The notes beneath the pieces were generated by a model that was given only the letters and a program-made list of their open reading frames with translations, did no database searches and was not told the DNA's origin. Below, piece after piece: positions 1 to 6,122 of a stretch of 6,122 nt of DNA (its first letter is position 1; each line of letters begins with the position of its first letter). Both the position numbers and the translations under genes were made by a program. Origin of the DNA: Candidatus Latescibacterota bacterium (GTDB taxonomy: Bacteria; Latescibacterota; MVCY01). The stretch spans positions 1 through 6,122 of the forward strand of contig DAOWIT010000154.1 of assembly GCA_030640765.1 (NCBI GenBank). The letters are read 5' to 3'.

Positions 1-315
1 AATATTACTATTGACGGAAACACTTACACCTCCGATGTGATCATCTATCCCGATCATGTAGATGGCAGTTGGTGGCGTAAACAGGGACATCGACTGGGCA
101 TCGAAGATTTAAAGGGGATACTGGAGGTAAAGCCAGAGGTGCTGGTGGTGGGGATGGGCAGTCCCGGGCTTATGCAGGTGCCACCCGAGACCAAAGACGA
201 CAGCGAAGCCCAAGGGATAGAACTGGTAGTAGAACCAACAGACAAGGCCTGGAAAACCTACAATCTGCTGAAAGACTCTCGCCGGGTTGTGGCTGTTCTA
301 CATCTCACCTGTTAA
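1..315 (+). CDS. Mth938-like (DUF498/NDUFAF3 family) protein, 5'-truncated by window edge
   Basis: The frame is open from base 1 to the TAA at 313-315, so 104 residues are visible and the true start lies left of the window. The first in-frame ATG (position 37) falls inside the conserved domain and is not a credible start. Family landmarks are visible in order: an IxIDGxxYxSDVIIYP strand, the GSWWRKQGHRL block, a central VLVVGMGSPGLM segment, a TDKAWKTYNLL helix and the closing VVAVLHLTC. Full-length members are roughly 110-130 residues, so only about 10-20 residues should be missing. The fold is a small globular alpha/beta domain, found alone in bacteria and archaea and in the eukaryotic proteins AAMDC and NDUFAF3, a complex I assembly factor. 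The bacterial function is not established, and a role in cofactor or complex assembly is only inference. The next gene starts four bases after the stop, which suggests translational coupling with the radical SAM protein. Confidence 0.9.
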   Translation, partial: NITIDGNTYTSDVIIYPDHVDGSWWRKQGHRLGIEDLKGILEVKPEVLVVGMGSPGLMQVPPETKDDSEAQGIELVVEPTDKAWKTYNLLKDSRRVVAVLHLTC

Positions 316-319
316 TAGT

Positions 320-1267
320 ATGTTACCGATCGCCAATCACCAGTTTGAACCCGCTTACCTGAAACTGCACCGCTCTGGTGCGTTAAAAGAACGGATAGAA
401 AAAGCCTGGGCGCTGCTGGAAAACTGCACCCTTTGTCCCCGTAACTGCAGGGTGGACAGACTTGCTGGGGAGCGAGGCTTCTGTCGGACAGGCCGGTTGC
501 CCATCGTCTCCAGTTGGGGACCTCACTTCGGCGAAGAAAGACCCTTAGTGGGGAGAGGTGGTTCTGGAACTATATTTTTTACTTACTGCAACTTAGGCTG
601 TGTTTTCTGTCAGAACTACGACATAAGCCACTTGGGCAGAGGAGAAGAGATAAGTACTCGGCGCCTGGGCGAGGCTATGCTGGAACTTCAGCAGATGGGG
701 TGCCACAACATAAACTTCGTCACCCCCACTCATTTTGTCCCTCAGATTTTGGACGCTTTGCCTTTGGCTATTGAGGCTGGACTCTCTCTGTCTCTGGTCT
801 ACAACTCCGGAGGCTACGACTCGGTGGAGACGCTTCGGCTTTTAGACGGGGTCTTTGACATTTATATGCCCGACTTCAAATACTCAGACAGAAAGGTTTC
901 TGCCCGTTTCTCCAGCGCACCCGACTACCCTGAAGTGGCCAAGGCCGCTCTCGGAGAGATGCACCGACAGGTAGGAGAGCTACAACTGGACGAGCGAGGG
1001 ATTGCCCGGCGGGGACTCTTAATTCGCCACCTGGTCTTGCCCGAGGATTTGGCTGGCACAAAAGAGGCGATGCACTTCATAGCTCAGCATATTTCGCCCC
1101 AGACCTATGTCAATGTTATGGAGCAGTATCGCCCTTGCTACCAGGCCGGCGAACATCCCCCTTTAGACCGTTCTATAACTGGCAGGGAGTTCCGAGAGGC
1201 AGTGGAAATGGCCCTCCAAGAGGGTCTGAACAGGTTAGAAGGTCTTCGGTTAACTGGTGAGTGCTGA
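320..1267 (+). CDS. Radical SAM protein, PflX/COG1313 type
   Basis: This 315-residue protein carries the radical SAM motif CxxxCxxC as C90, C94 and C97 (YCNLGCVFCQN), which binds the [4Fe-4S] cluster that cleaves S-adenosylmethionine. Before it lies a second cysteine group, C36-x2-C39-x3-C43 and C55 (CTLCPRNCRVDR...GFC), a hallmark of the PflX/COG1313 family related to pyruvate formate-lyase activating enzymes. Other family blocks are NINFVTPTHFVP (130-141), YNSGGYDS (161-168), DIYMPDFKY (180-188) and a C-terminal RHLVLPEDLAGT followed by QYRPCYQA. The substrate of the family is unknown, and no glycyl-radical enzyme that it might activate is in view. I chose ATG 320 because the typical family N-terminus (PAYLKLHRSGALKER) follows it directly. 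An in-frame TTG at 287 would overlap the previous gene by 29 bases. Neither start has a clear Shine-Dalgarno sequence, so translation probably depends on coupling to the upstream stop at 313-315. The protein is probably cytoplasmic and oxygen-sensitive. Confidence 0.92.
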   Translation: MLPIANHQFEPAYLKLHRSGALKERIEKAWALLENCTLCPRNCRVDRLAGERGFCRTGRLPIVSSWGPHFGEERPLVGRGGSGTIFFTYCNLGCVFCQNYDISHLGRGEEISTRRLGEAMLELQQMGCHNINFVTPTHFVPQILDALPLAIEAGLSLSLVYNSGGYDSVETLRLLDGVFDIYMPDFKYSDRKVSARFSSAPDYPEVAKAALGEMHRQVGELQLDERGIARRGLLIRHLVLPEDLAGTKEAMHFIAQHISPQTYVNVMEQYRPCYQAGEHPPLDRSITGREFREAVEMALQEGLNRLEGLRLTGEC

Positions 1268-1309
1268 GGTCTTTTAGAAAAATAGAATCTCAAGCCCCAC
1301 GATAATATC

Positions 1310-1369
1310 GAGGGCAGAAGCCCTCTCCCACAAAACAACCTTTAAAGCTCTTCCGTGGGAGAGCCCTTC
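1310..1369. repeat. Overlapping inverted repeats able to form alternative hairpins
   Basis: Two mutually exclusive stems are visible. A short perfect one is GAGGGC (1310-1315) with GCCCTC (1320-1325) around the tetraloop AGAA. A longer one pairs 1317-1331 with 1355-1369. Its 15-base arms mismatch at two adjacent positions and include a perfect 9-bp core, CTCTCCCAC (1323-1331) with GTGGGAGAG (1355-1363), around a 23-base loop. The left arm of the long stem shares 1320-1325 with the short stem, so only one can form at a time. It begins 42 bases after the radical SAM stop codon, where a transcript end would be expected. No T-tract follows on either strand, so it is not a canonical intrinsic terminator. 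It could be mRNA-stabilising structure, an attenuator-like switch or a dispersed repeat; the sequence alone does not decide. Confidence 0.6.
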
Positions 1370-1390
1370 CGGGTTCGACATTGCCTGTGC

Positions 1391-1494
1391 AAATTTCCAA
1401 AGTCTCCAGAAAAATTAGATCATTGCTAACTATGAATCTTCTTGGAAAGGCGTAGCTCAACGACTAATCTGGCTATGGGAGACTTTGGAAATTT
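1391..1494. repeat. Perfect 17-bp inverted repeat flanking a 70-base spacer
   Basis: The left arm 1391-1407 (AAATTTCCAAAGTCTCC) is the exact reverse complement of the right arm 1478-1494, with no mismatch or gap. The spacer 1408-1477 holds no plausible gene. A 7-base part of the left arm (TTTCCAA, 1394-1400) could alternatively pair with TTGGAAA at 1442-1448 inside the spacer. A second pair, AGATCAT (1417-1423) and ATGATCT (1496-1502), is also complementary but is not nested with the first. A perfect 17-base match this close is unlikely by chance. The structure could be a MITE-like relic with terminal inverted repeats, a structured leader for the sugar isomerase gene, or a paired protein-binding site. 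I see no target-site duplication at the outer ends (TGTGC on the left, TATGA on the right), which weakens the transposon reading. Confidence 0.7.
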
Positions 1495-1547
1495 TATGAT
1501 CTTCATCAATTGCCAATTAGTCAGTTCCTAACCAAGGGAGGAAGCCG

Positions 1548-2453
1548 ATGGCAAATGTAAAACTGGGAATTAACGCCTGCTTTGCAGTCAAAAGGTGGCC
1601 GGAACCAGAGGCCTGGCTCAAGATTGTAGGTGAGGAACTGGATCTGCGGGAGGCTCAGTTCTCCTTCGACCTGCTGGACCCCAGGGTGGAGGAGCCTACC
1701 CGCTGGAAGATGTGCGAAAGGCTCAATCAGGCGGCAGCGAATTACAATGTTCACATCCAAACCACTTTCACCGGCCTGGCTGCATACTGTTTTAACCTTC
1801 TGCTGCACCCAGACCTGGGGATGAGAATAGATGCCCTCCACTGGTTCGAGGAAGCTGTAGCCGTGACCTCAATGCTGGGCGCCGACGGCACCGGAGGTCA
1901 TATAGCCTCTCTTTCTATGTGGGACATTCAGAACAAAGAGAGAACCGAATACCTGACCGCTAGTCTTATGGACTCCCTCCACCACTTAGCTGAGCTGGCA
2001 AAGGGGGAGGGATTAAAATACCTGCTGTGGGAACCGATGCCTGTACCCAGAGAAAGACCCTGCACTATTGACCAGGCAAAGGCACTCTATGAGAGGGCAA
2101 ATCAGGGCGCTGCAGTCCCCATTTTCTATTGCGTAGACTGGGGACATCAGTGTACCTATAGCGCAACCGGAAGAGACAGGGACCCATATTCCTGGATTCG
2201 GGAGCTTGCCCCTCTGTCACCGGTGATGCATGTACAGCAGACCGACGGCAAAATGGATCGCCACTGGCCTTTCACCCGCCAGTTCAACCAGCAAGGCATC
2301 ATCCACCCCCAGAAGGCCTTAGAGGCAATAGAACAATCCGGTGCCAAGGAGGCAATCTTGATGCTGGAGATAATCCACCCTTTTGAGACTAAAGAGACCC
2401 AAGTGCTGGACGATCTGAAAGAGACGGTGGAATATTGGAAGAAATACCTTTAG
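1548..2453 (+). CDS. Xylose isomerase-like TIM-barrel sugar (phosphate) isomerase/epimerase
   Basis: This 301-residue protein fits the AP-endonuclease-2/xylose-isomerase-like TIM-barrel superfamily. It opens with a first barrel strand KLGINACFAVKRWP (5-18), followed by AQFSFDLLDP (36-45) and HIQTTFTG (69-76). The expected divalent-metal ligands are all present at strand ends: E162 (LLWEPM), D197 with H200 (CVDWGH), H228 (MHVQQTDG) and E274 (LMLEIIHP). This Glu-Asp-His-Glu set is that of ketose 3-epimerases and sugar-phosphate isomerases, so an intact enzyme acting on a short sugar or sugar acid is likely. The exact substrate is not readable. Tetrulose-phosphate isomerases and the OiaC-type decarboxylases share this fold and are alternatives. 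The ATG at 1548 is fixed by a strong ribosome binding site GGGAGG (1536-1541), six bases upstream. The gene follows a 280-base gap with inverted repeats, so it probably begins a transcription unit. It has no signal peptide and is probably cytoplasmic. Confidence 0.88.
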   Translation: MANVKLGINACFAVKRWPEPEAWLKIVGEELDLREAQFSFDLLDPRVEEPTRWKMCERLNQAAANYNVHIQTTFTGLAAYCFNLLLHPDLGMRIDALHWFEEAVAVTSMLGADGTGGHIASLSMWDIQNKERTEYLTASLMDSLHHLAELAKGEGLKYLLWEPMPVPRERPCTIDQAKALYERANQGAAVPIFYCVDWGHQCTYSATGRDRDPYSWIRELAPLSPVMHVQQTDGKMDRHWPFTRQFNQQGIIHPQKALEAIEQSGAKEAILMLEIIHPFETKETQVLDDLKETVEYWKKYL

Positions 2454-2474
2454 CCTACATCCGAACAAATCGAA

Positions 2475-2504
2475 CACTGAAAAACACCGAAAGATACTGA
2501 AAGG
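2475..2504 (+). repeat. Three imperfect 10-base tandem copies in front of purM
   Basis: The 60-base gap between the sugar isomerase and purM contains CACTGAAAAA, CACCGAAAGA and TACTGAAAGG in direct succession, with consensus CACTGAAAGA. The third copy runs into the purM ribosome binding site AAGGAG (2501-2506). The array is short and A-rich, so it may be chance or slippage, or it may help keep the leader unstructured. No function is claimed. Confidence 0.4.
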
Positions 2505-2513
2505 AGACTTCCA

Positions 2514-3551
2514 GTGGAAAGAAAAAAGCTCACCTACTCCGAGGCAGGGGTAGACATCGAGGCGGCCAATCTTACCAAGCAGAGAATAAAGTCCGTTGTT
2601 CACTCTACTTTTGGCCCAGAGGTCCTCTCCGATGTGGGCAGTTTCGGGGGACTTTTTGCACCTAAATGGCAGAAATATAAAGATCCCGTGATAGTCTCCA
2701 GCGTTGACGGTGTGGGCACAAAACTGAAGGTAGCCTTCCGGATGGGGGTGCACAACACGGTGGGCATAGACATTGTTTCCCACTGTGTCAACGACATCCT
2801 GGTGCAGGGGGCAGAGCCCCTTTTCTTCATGGACTACATCGCTATGGCAGAACATCGGGGCGATGTGGTGGTGGAGATCATTGAGGGGATTGCCCAGGGT
2901 TGTCGGGCGGCTGGTTGCGCCCTGTTGGGTGGGGAGATGGCTGAGTTACCCGAATTCTATCACAAGGAAGAGTATGACTTAGTAGGGATGATCGTAGGGA
3001 TAGTGGAGCGCCGGAAGATTATCAACGGCTCAAACATCAAACCCGGGGACCTTGTTATTGGGCTGGCATCAGACGGGCTTCATACCAACGGCTACTCCTT
3101 GGCCAGAAAGCTGCTCTTTGAAGCAGCCGGTCTGGATGTACACAGCTTTGTTGAGTCCCTGGGGAAAACTATAGGAGAAGAGTTGCTCACCCCTCATCGT
3201 TGCTATGCCCGGTCAGTCTTGAGGCTGCTGGAGACCTTTCCTGTCCCTGGAATAGCCCACATCACCGGGGGAGGATTTCAGGATAATATCCCCCGGATCC
3301 TGCCGTCCGAGATGGGAGCAGAAATCCGCCTGGGAGCCTGGGAAATTCCACCCATATTCTCATTTTTGCAGCAGACAGGAGATGTACCTCAAGAGGAGAT
3401 GTTCCACACCTTTAATATGGGCATCGGTTTAGTTCTTGTGGTACCAAATCAAAGATGTGAACAGATACAGCAGTTCCTGGAGAAACACGGGGAGAGAACA
3501 TTCCTTATCGGCAAGATTGTCCGGGGAGAACAGAAGGTGAGTTTCGTTTAA
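2514..3551 (+). CDS. purM: Phosphoribosylformylglycinamidine cyclo-ligase (AIR synthetase)
   Basis: PurM catalyses the ATP-dependent ring closure of formylglycinamidine ribonucleotide to aminoimidazole ribonucleotide, the fifth step of de novo purine synthesis, in the cytoplasm as a homodimer. The 345-residue length is normal for the family. Motifs run in the expected order: YSEAGVDIEA (8-17), VGSFGGLFAP (41-50), SVDGVGTKLK (63-72) for ATP binding, VGIDIVSHCVNDI (83-95), GGEMAELP (139-146), SDGLHTNGYSLAR (186-198), ITGGGFQDNIPR and the late FNMGIGL. The usual GGE(T/S)AEMPG block has Met142 in place of Thr/Ser and EFY in place of GxY, a mild family variation. The start is GTG 2514, placed seven bases after AAGGAG (2501-2506); translation from it directly gives the expected PurM N-terminus. 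No other purine gene is in the window. It lies 60 bases after the sugar isomerase stop and could be co-transcribed with it. Confidence 0.97.
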   Translation: MERKKLTYSEAGVDIEAANLTKQRIKSVVHSTFGPEVLSDVGSFGGLFAPKWQKYKDPVIVSSVDGVGTKLKVAFRMGVHNTVGIDIVSHCVNDILVQGAEPLFFMDYIAMAEHRGDVVVEIIEGIAQGCRAAGCALLGGEMAELPEFYHKEEYDLVGMIVGIVERRKIINGSNIKPGDLVIGLASDGLHTNGYSLARKLLFEAAGLDVHSFVESLGKTIGEELLTPHRCYARSVLRLLETFPVPGIAHITGGGFQDNIPRILPSEMGAEIRLGAWEIPPIFSFLQQTGDVPQEEMFHTFNMGIGLVLVVPNQRCEQIQQFLEKHGERTFLIGKIVRGEQKVSFV

Positions 3552-3581
3552 CCGGGGCATACAAATACGAAGATCCATCTC

Positions 3582-3608
3582 GAGGGACAACTGCTTTGGT
3601 TGTCCCTC
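3582..3608. other. Perfect 10-bp hairpin between purM and vanZ
   Basis: GAGGGACAAC (3582-3591) is exactly complementary to GTTGTCCCTC (3599-3608) around the 7-base loop TGCTTTG. It starts 30 bases after the purM stop, where a terminator is common, but no T-tract follows on either strand. It may be an atypical terminator, a processing or stability element at the purM mRNA 3' end, or a structure limiting vanZ expression. Its presence argues against the in-frame TTG at 3596, which would lie within the loop and stem, as the vanZ start. Confidence 0.7.
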
Positions 3609-3617
3609 TCAAACAAA

Positions 3618-3624
3618 GAAGGAG
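3618..3624 (+). promoter_or_regulatory. Ribosome binding site that decides the vanZ start
   Basis: GAAGGAG lies four bases before TTG 3629. It is the only good Shine-Dalgarno sequence near the N-terminus of the VanZ-like gene, and it selects TTG 3629 over the upstream TTG 3596. The spacing is slightly short but workable. Confidence 0.6.
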
Positions 3625-3628
3625 TACT

Positions 3629-4018
3629 TTGTCCACCAGAAAGATTTTCCTAAAATACCGGCTGCCGGCAATCCTGTGGGCTGTCTTAATCTTCATTGCC
3701 TCCTCTATTCCCAGCAAAGCACTGCCCCGTCTGGGCCTATTCTCTTGGGATAAGTTGCTTCACATAGGAGAATTCGGCATATTTGGGTTGCTGTTGGCCA
3801 GGGCTTTCAATAGCTGGCTAAGCACCGAAAAAATAAAGGCATTAGTGGCTCTCACCGTTTCCACCGGCATCCTCTGGGCATTATTGGATGAAGTTCACCA
3901 GATGTTTGTCCCCGGTAGAAATGCCAATGTCTACGATTTTCTTGCCGATGCTCTGGGAGTGATAATCGCCCAGGTTATTTTCATCCAGGTTCAGCAACGG
4001 AGACTGCGTAGCACTTAG
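3629..4018 (+). CDS. VanZ-family small integral membrane protein
   Basis: From TTG 3629 this is a 129-residue protein with about four hydrophobic helices, roughly residues 12-28, 43-60, 69-86 and 106-121. Polar family motifs lie between them: DKLLHIGEF (41-49), DEVHQMFVPGR (87-97) and YDFLAD (102-107). These conserved Asp, His, Glu and Arg residues near the membrane surface are typical of the VanZ-like family, named after the teicoplanin-resistance accessory protein VanZ. Most chromosomal members are uncharacterised, so resistance should not be assumed from this gene alone, and no other van genes are present. The alternative TTG at 3596 would add 11 residues (MVVPLKQRRST) but falls in a hairpin and has no ribosome binding site. 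The gene lies 77 bases after purM in the same direction and ends with a basic tail (QQRRLRST). It converges on the sensor kinase gene across an 83-base gap. Confidence 0.88.
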   Translation: MSTRKIFLKYRLPAILWAVLIFIASSIPSKALPRLGLFSWDKLLHIGEFGIFGLLLARAFNSWLSTEKIKALVALTVSTGILWALLDEVHQMFVPGRNANVYDFLADALGVIIAQVIFIQVQQRRLRST

Positions 4019-4101
4019 CCTTGCGTTGCACGCGTTTGGACCCCGATATTCTTTTCCTCCTTGGGAGTCTATGTGAGTATTCTCTTTTCATAGAACCCTC
4101 T

Positions 4102-6122
4102 TCACTTCTTCTTCAGTACCTCTCTGAGAGATTTAAGCAAATCGGGCAACAAATACGGCTTGGGGAGAAACTGATATCCTCCTTCTTGAATAGCGCGCCA
4201 ATTCGATTTCTCCCTACTATATCCGCTGGTAAACAGAACGTGGATTCCAGGCTTGCGTTTAAGAAGCCATTCCACCAATTTAGGGCCTCTTCCGTCAGGC
4301 AGAACCACATCGCAGAAAATGAGATCAAAGTTCCCTTCTTCCCTCTCAAAGATGTCCAATGTCTCCTGAACATCTGCCGCAGCAAAAACCATATAGCCAT
4401 TCTCAGATATCATCTTTGTGGAGGAGTCCCTTACTGATTTCTCATCCTCCACCAACAAGATGCGCTCCCCCTTGCCTTTGAACGCTTCTAAGGAGACAAC
4501 CGTCCTCTGTTTTTCCTTCGGTCTGATGAAACCCGCCGGTAGGTATATCCTGAAGATGGCCCCATTGTCTGGAGAGCTTTCCACATTGATCCACCCTTCG
4601 TGCTGCTCGACGATACCATACACCGCCGAAAGTCCCAAACCGCTTCCTTTCCCTACTCCCTTTGTGCTAAAGAACGGCTCAAAAATGCGCTCAATGGTGG
4701 CCTGGTCCATGCCTATTCCAGTATCCTGGACCGATAAACACACAAACTTCCCGGGCCGTGCATCCCGGTAAGTCTTGCAATATTCATTATTCACAGGCAC
4801 TTTCTCGGTCTTGATGGTGATCTCTCCTCCTTCGGGCAGGGCATCCCGGGCGTTGACCACCAGATTCGTAATCGCCTGCTCAACACTCCCGGCGTCCGCC
4901 TTAACCGTCCAGAGATCACTCTCCAAATCAGTATTCAAAGAGATGTCCTCCCCGATGAGACGACTCAGCATTTTGGTCAAGTCCTCAATCACTTTGTTGA
5001 GGTCAAGAGGGGTCAACTCCATCGGCTGTCGGCGGCTGAACAGGAGCAGTTGACGGATCAGGTTGGTGGCACGTATCGCCGCCTTTTGAATTCCGTTCAG
5101 GGTTCGATATAATGGGTCGTCCTCCTGGACCGTCATCAAAGCAAGCTGGGTGTATCCTTGAACAGCCGTGAGTATGTTGTTGAAATCGTGGGCTATCCCT
5201 CCCACCAGCGTCCCGACCGCTTCCATCTTTTGTGACTGCAGAAGCTGTTTTTCCAGAAGTTTTCGCTCGGTGATGTCTTCAATGGTACCTTCGTAATAGA
5301 GGATTTCCCCCTCATCATCACGTACAACATGCGCCTTCTCTCTAACGATAAGAGTGGTTCCATCCTTTTTTTTCCAGTTAGCTTCCAATCCTTTCACCTG
5401 TCCATACTTTTCCATCAATTCCTCGAACTTACGCCTGTCAGCGGGAGATTGATACCCTGCCTCAACATTGATCTGCATGAGCTCATTTGCACTATCATAT
5501 CCCAACATTTTAACTATAGCGGGATTGACCAATAGTATCTTTCCTTCTGGAGTGCTCTGATATATACCCTCAGCGATATTCTCAAAGATATTTCGATACT
5601 TCTCTTCAGATTTCCGCAGGGCCTCCTCAGCCCGCCTGCGTTCATCTATCTCCTGTTGTAATTCTTTGGTTCGCTCTGTTACTCGTTCTTCTAAGCTTGC
5701 GTTTAGATCTTTCAATTCACGATGGGCAGATTCCAAGCTGTCAACCATGAGATTGAATGATTGGGCTAACTGCCCCACTTCGTCCTGAGAAGAGACAGCA
5801 GCCCTCTGAGTTAAATCGCCCTGGGAAATTTGTTCAACGGTCTTAGCCATTTGACTCAAAGGGCCGGTTACCAGTGTGCTGATGCCAAATACAGCAACTA
5901 TTCCAACAATAAAGATCATAACACTGATTAATGCGATAGTTGCTCTACTTCGGTTAATCTCTGCCTTAAGTTCTTCTAACGAAAGTCCCAAATAGAGTTG
6001 ACCGATTTCACGAGCATTATGCAGAATAGGGGTCATTATGTTATAAGTCATTCCATCTCGGGATATATAATTATTGTTTTTTGCCTGAATAAAGTTCGCT
6101 TTATCTGCTTTATCTTTATTGA
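4102..6122 (-). CDS. Hybrid sensor histidine kinase (sensor-TM-HAMP-PAS-HisKA-HATPase-REC), 5'-truncated
   Basis: The minus-strand frame is open from the right edge to the stop at 4104-4102, so the N-terminus is missing. The Met at 6051 is internal: codons stay open upstream, and [12 protein letters not shown] just after it looks like the end of an extracytoplasmic sensor domain. Counting from that Met, the order is a membrane helix (37-60), a HAMP linker (about 61-110), a charged coiled coil (about 105-147), a PAS/PAC domain (about 148-262, ending EDITERK), HisKA from about 276 with phospho-acceptor H288 (GIAHDFNN), and a HATPase domain with N400 (NLVVNARDA), D443 (DTGIGM), FEPFF and GSGLGL. 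A C-terminal receiver follows (529-649), with E535/D536, phospho-acceptor D581 (FCDVVLPDG), T608 and K631 (LPKPY). All key catalytic residues are present, so it should be an active membrane sensor. The ligand is unknown. No DNA-binding response regulator is in view, and a partner may lie beyond the right edge. Confidence 0.95.
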   Translation of the reverse strand, partial: NKDKADKANFIQAKNNNYISRDGMTYNIMTPILHNAREIGQLYLGLSLEELKAEINRSRATIALISVMIFIVGIVAVFGISTLVTGPLSQMAKTVEQISQGDLTQRAAVSSQDEVGQLAQSFNLMVDSLESAHRELKDLNASLEERVTERTKELQQEIDERRRAEEALRKSEEKYRNIFENIAEGIYQSTPEGKILLVNPAIVKMLGYDSANELMQINVEAGYQSPADRRKFEELMEKYGQVKGLEANWKKKDGTTLIVREKAHVVRDDEGEILYYEGTIEDITERKLLEKQLLQSQKMEAVGTLVGGIAHDFNNILTAVQGYTQLALMTVQEDDPLYRTLNGIQKAAIRATNLIRQLLLFSRRQPMELTPLDLNKVIEDLTKMLSRLIGEDISLNTDLESDLWTVKADAGSVEQAITNLVVNARDALPEGGEITIKTEKVPVNNEYCKTYRDARPGKFVCLSVQDTGIGMDQATIERIFEPFFSTKGVGKGSGLGLSAVYGIVEQHEGWINVESSPDNGAIFRIYLPAGFIRPKEKQRTVVSLEAFKGKGERILLVEDEKSVRDSSTKMISENGYMVFAAADVQETLDIFEREEGNFDLIFCDVVLPDGRGPKLVEWLLKRKPGIHVLFTSGYSREKSNWRAIQEGGYQFLPKPYLLPDLLKSLREVLKKK

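Noticed and set aside
287..319. TTG 287 as start of the radical SAM gene
   Set aside because: It would add 11 residues unlike the family N-terminus and overlap the Mth938-like gene by 29 bases, with no ribosome binding site; ATG 320 fits better.
1370..1465. tRNA-like fragments: GGGTTCGA near 1371 and GTAGCTCAA near 1452
   Set aside because: The T-loop-like piece lacks the conserved C61 and flanking stem pairing, and it lies before rather than after the D-arm-like piece. No acceptor or anticodon stem can be built.
1268..1547. Promoter for the sugar isomerase gene
   Set aside because: GATAAT at 1301 and TATGAA at 1431 resemble -10 boxes, but neither has a convincing -35 box at the right spacing. 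A promoter probably exists here but cannot be placed.
2319..2855. Minus-strand open frame of 178 codons across the end of the isomerase gene and the start of purM
   Set aside because: It lies opposite two well-supported genes, its translation shows no recognisable domain, and it spans a gene boundary; it is a shadow frame.
3629..4018. A glycopeptide-resistance cluster suggested by the VanZ-like protein
   Set aside because: VanZ-like proteins are widespread without resistance, and no vanA, vanH, vanX or other resistance gene is in the window.
4022..4034. Small hairpin TGCGT-TGC-ACGCG as a possible vanZ terminator
   Set aside because: The stem is only five pairs including one wobble, and it is followed by just three T residues; too weak to call. 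No other terminator is evident in the convergent gap 4019-4101.
4021..4437. Plus-strand open frame of 138 codons after vanZ
   Set aside because: Most of it lies antisense to the receiver domain of the histidine kinase, whose motifs are unambiguous. There is no ribosome binding site or family signature.

Overview
The window reads as ordinary bacterial chromosome from an uncultured, probably anaerobic bacterium of medium G+C content. The evidence is Shine-Dalgarno-led genes, mixed ATG/GTG/TTG starts, an oxygen-sensitive-type radical SAM protein and a large hybrid sensor kinase. I cannot assign a phylum from the sequence alone. There is no sign of phage, plasmid, insertion sequence, CRISPR or RNA genes, and no obvious multi-gene novel system.

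Layout. (1) Positions 1-1267 (+) hold a tightly coupled pair: the C-terminal 104 residues of an Mth938-like (DUF498 family) protein, cut by the window edge, and four bases later a PflX-type (COG1313) radical SAM protein. (2) Positions 1268-1547 are a 280-base non-coding gap with two separate inverted-repeat structures, one of them a perfect 17-base inverted repeat enclosing 70 bases. (3) Positions 1548-2453 (+) encode a xylose-isomerase-like TIM-barrel sugar isomerase/epimerase with a complete Glu-Asp-His-Glu metal site. (4) Positions 2514-3551 (+) encode PurM (AIR synthetase), started by GTG behind a good ribosome binding site. (5) A perfect 10-bp hairpin at 3582-3608 precedes a small VanZ-family membrane protein (3629-4018, +). 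(6) An 83-base convergent gap separates this from a hybrid histidine kinase on the minus strand (4102-6122), which lacks its N-terminus because it runs off the right edge.

How the genes relate. The Mth938-like and radical SAM genes look co-translated and may act together, although neither family has a settled biochemical role here. The sugar isomerase, purM and vanZ are co-oriented with gaps of 60 and 77 bases and could share a transcript, but they have no obvious shared pathway. The sensor kinase is convergent to them and is probably an independent unit. The main points for a second look are the inverted repeats in 1268-1547, the hairpin before vanZ, the Mth938/radical SAM pairing and the unknown substrate of the TIM-barrel enzyme.
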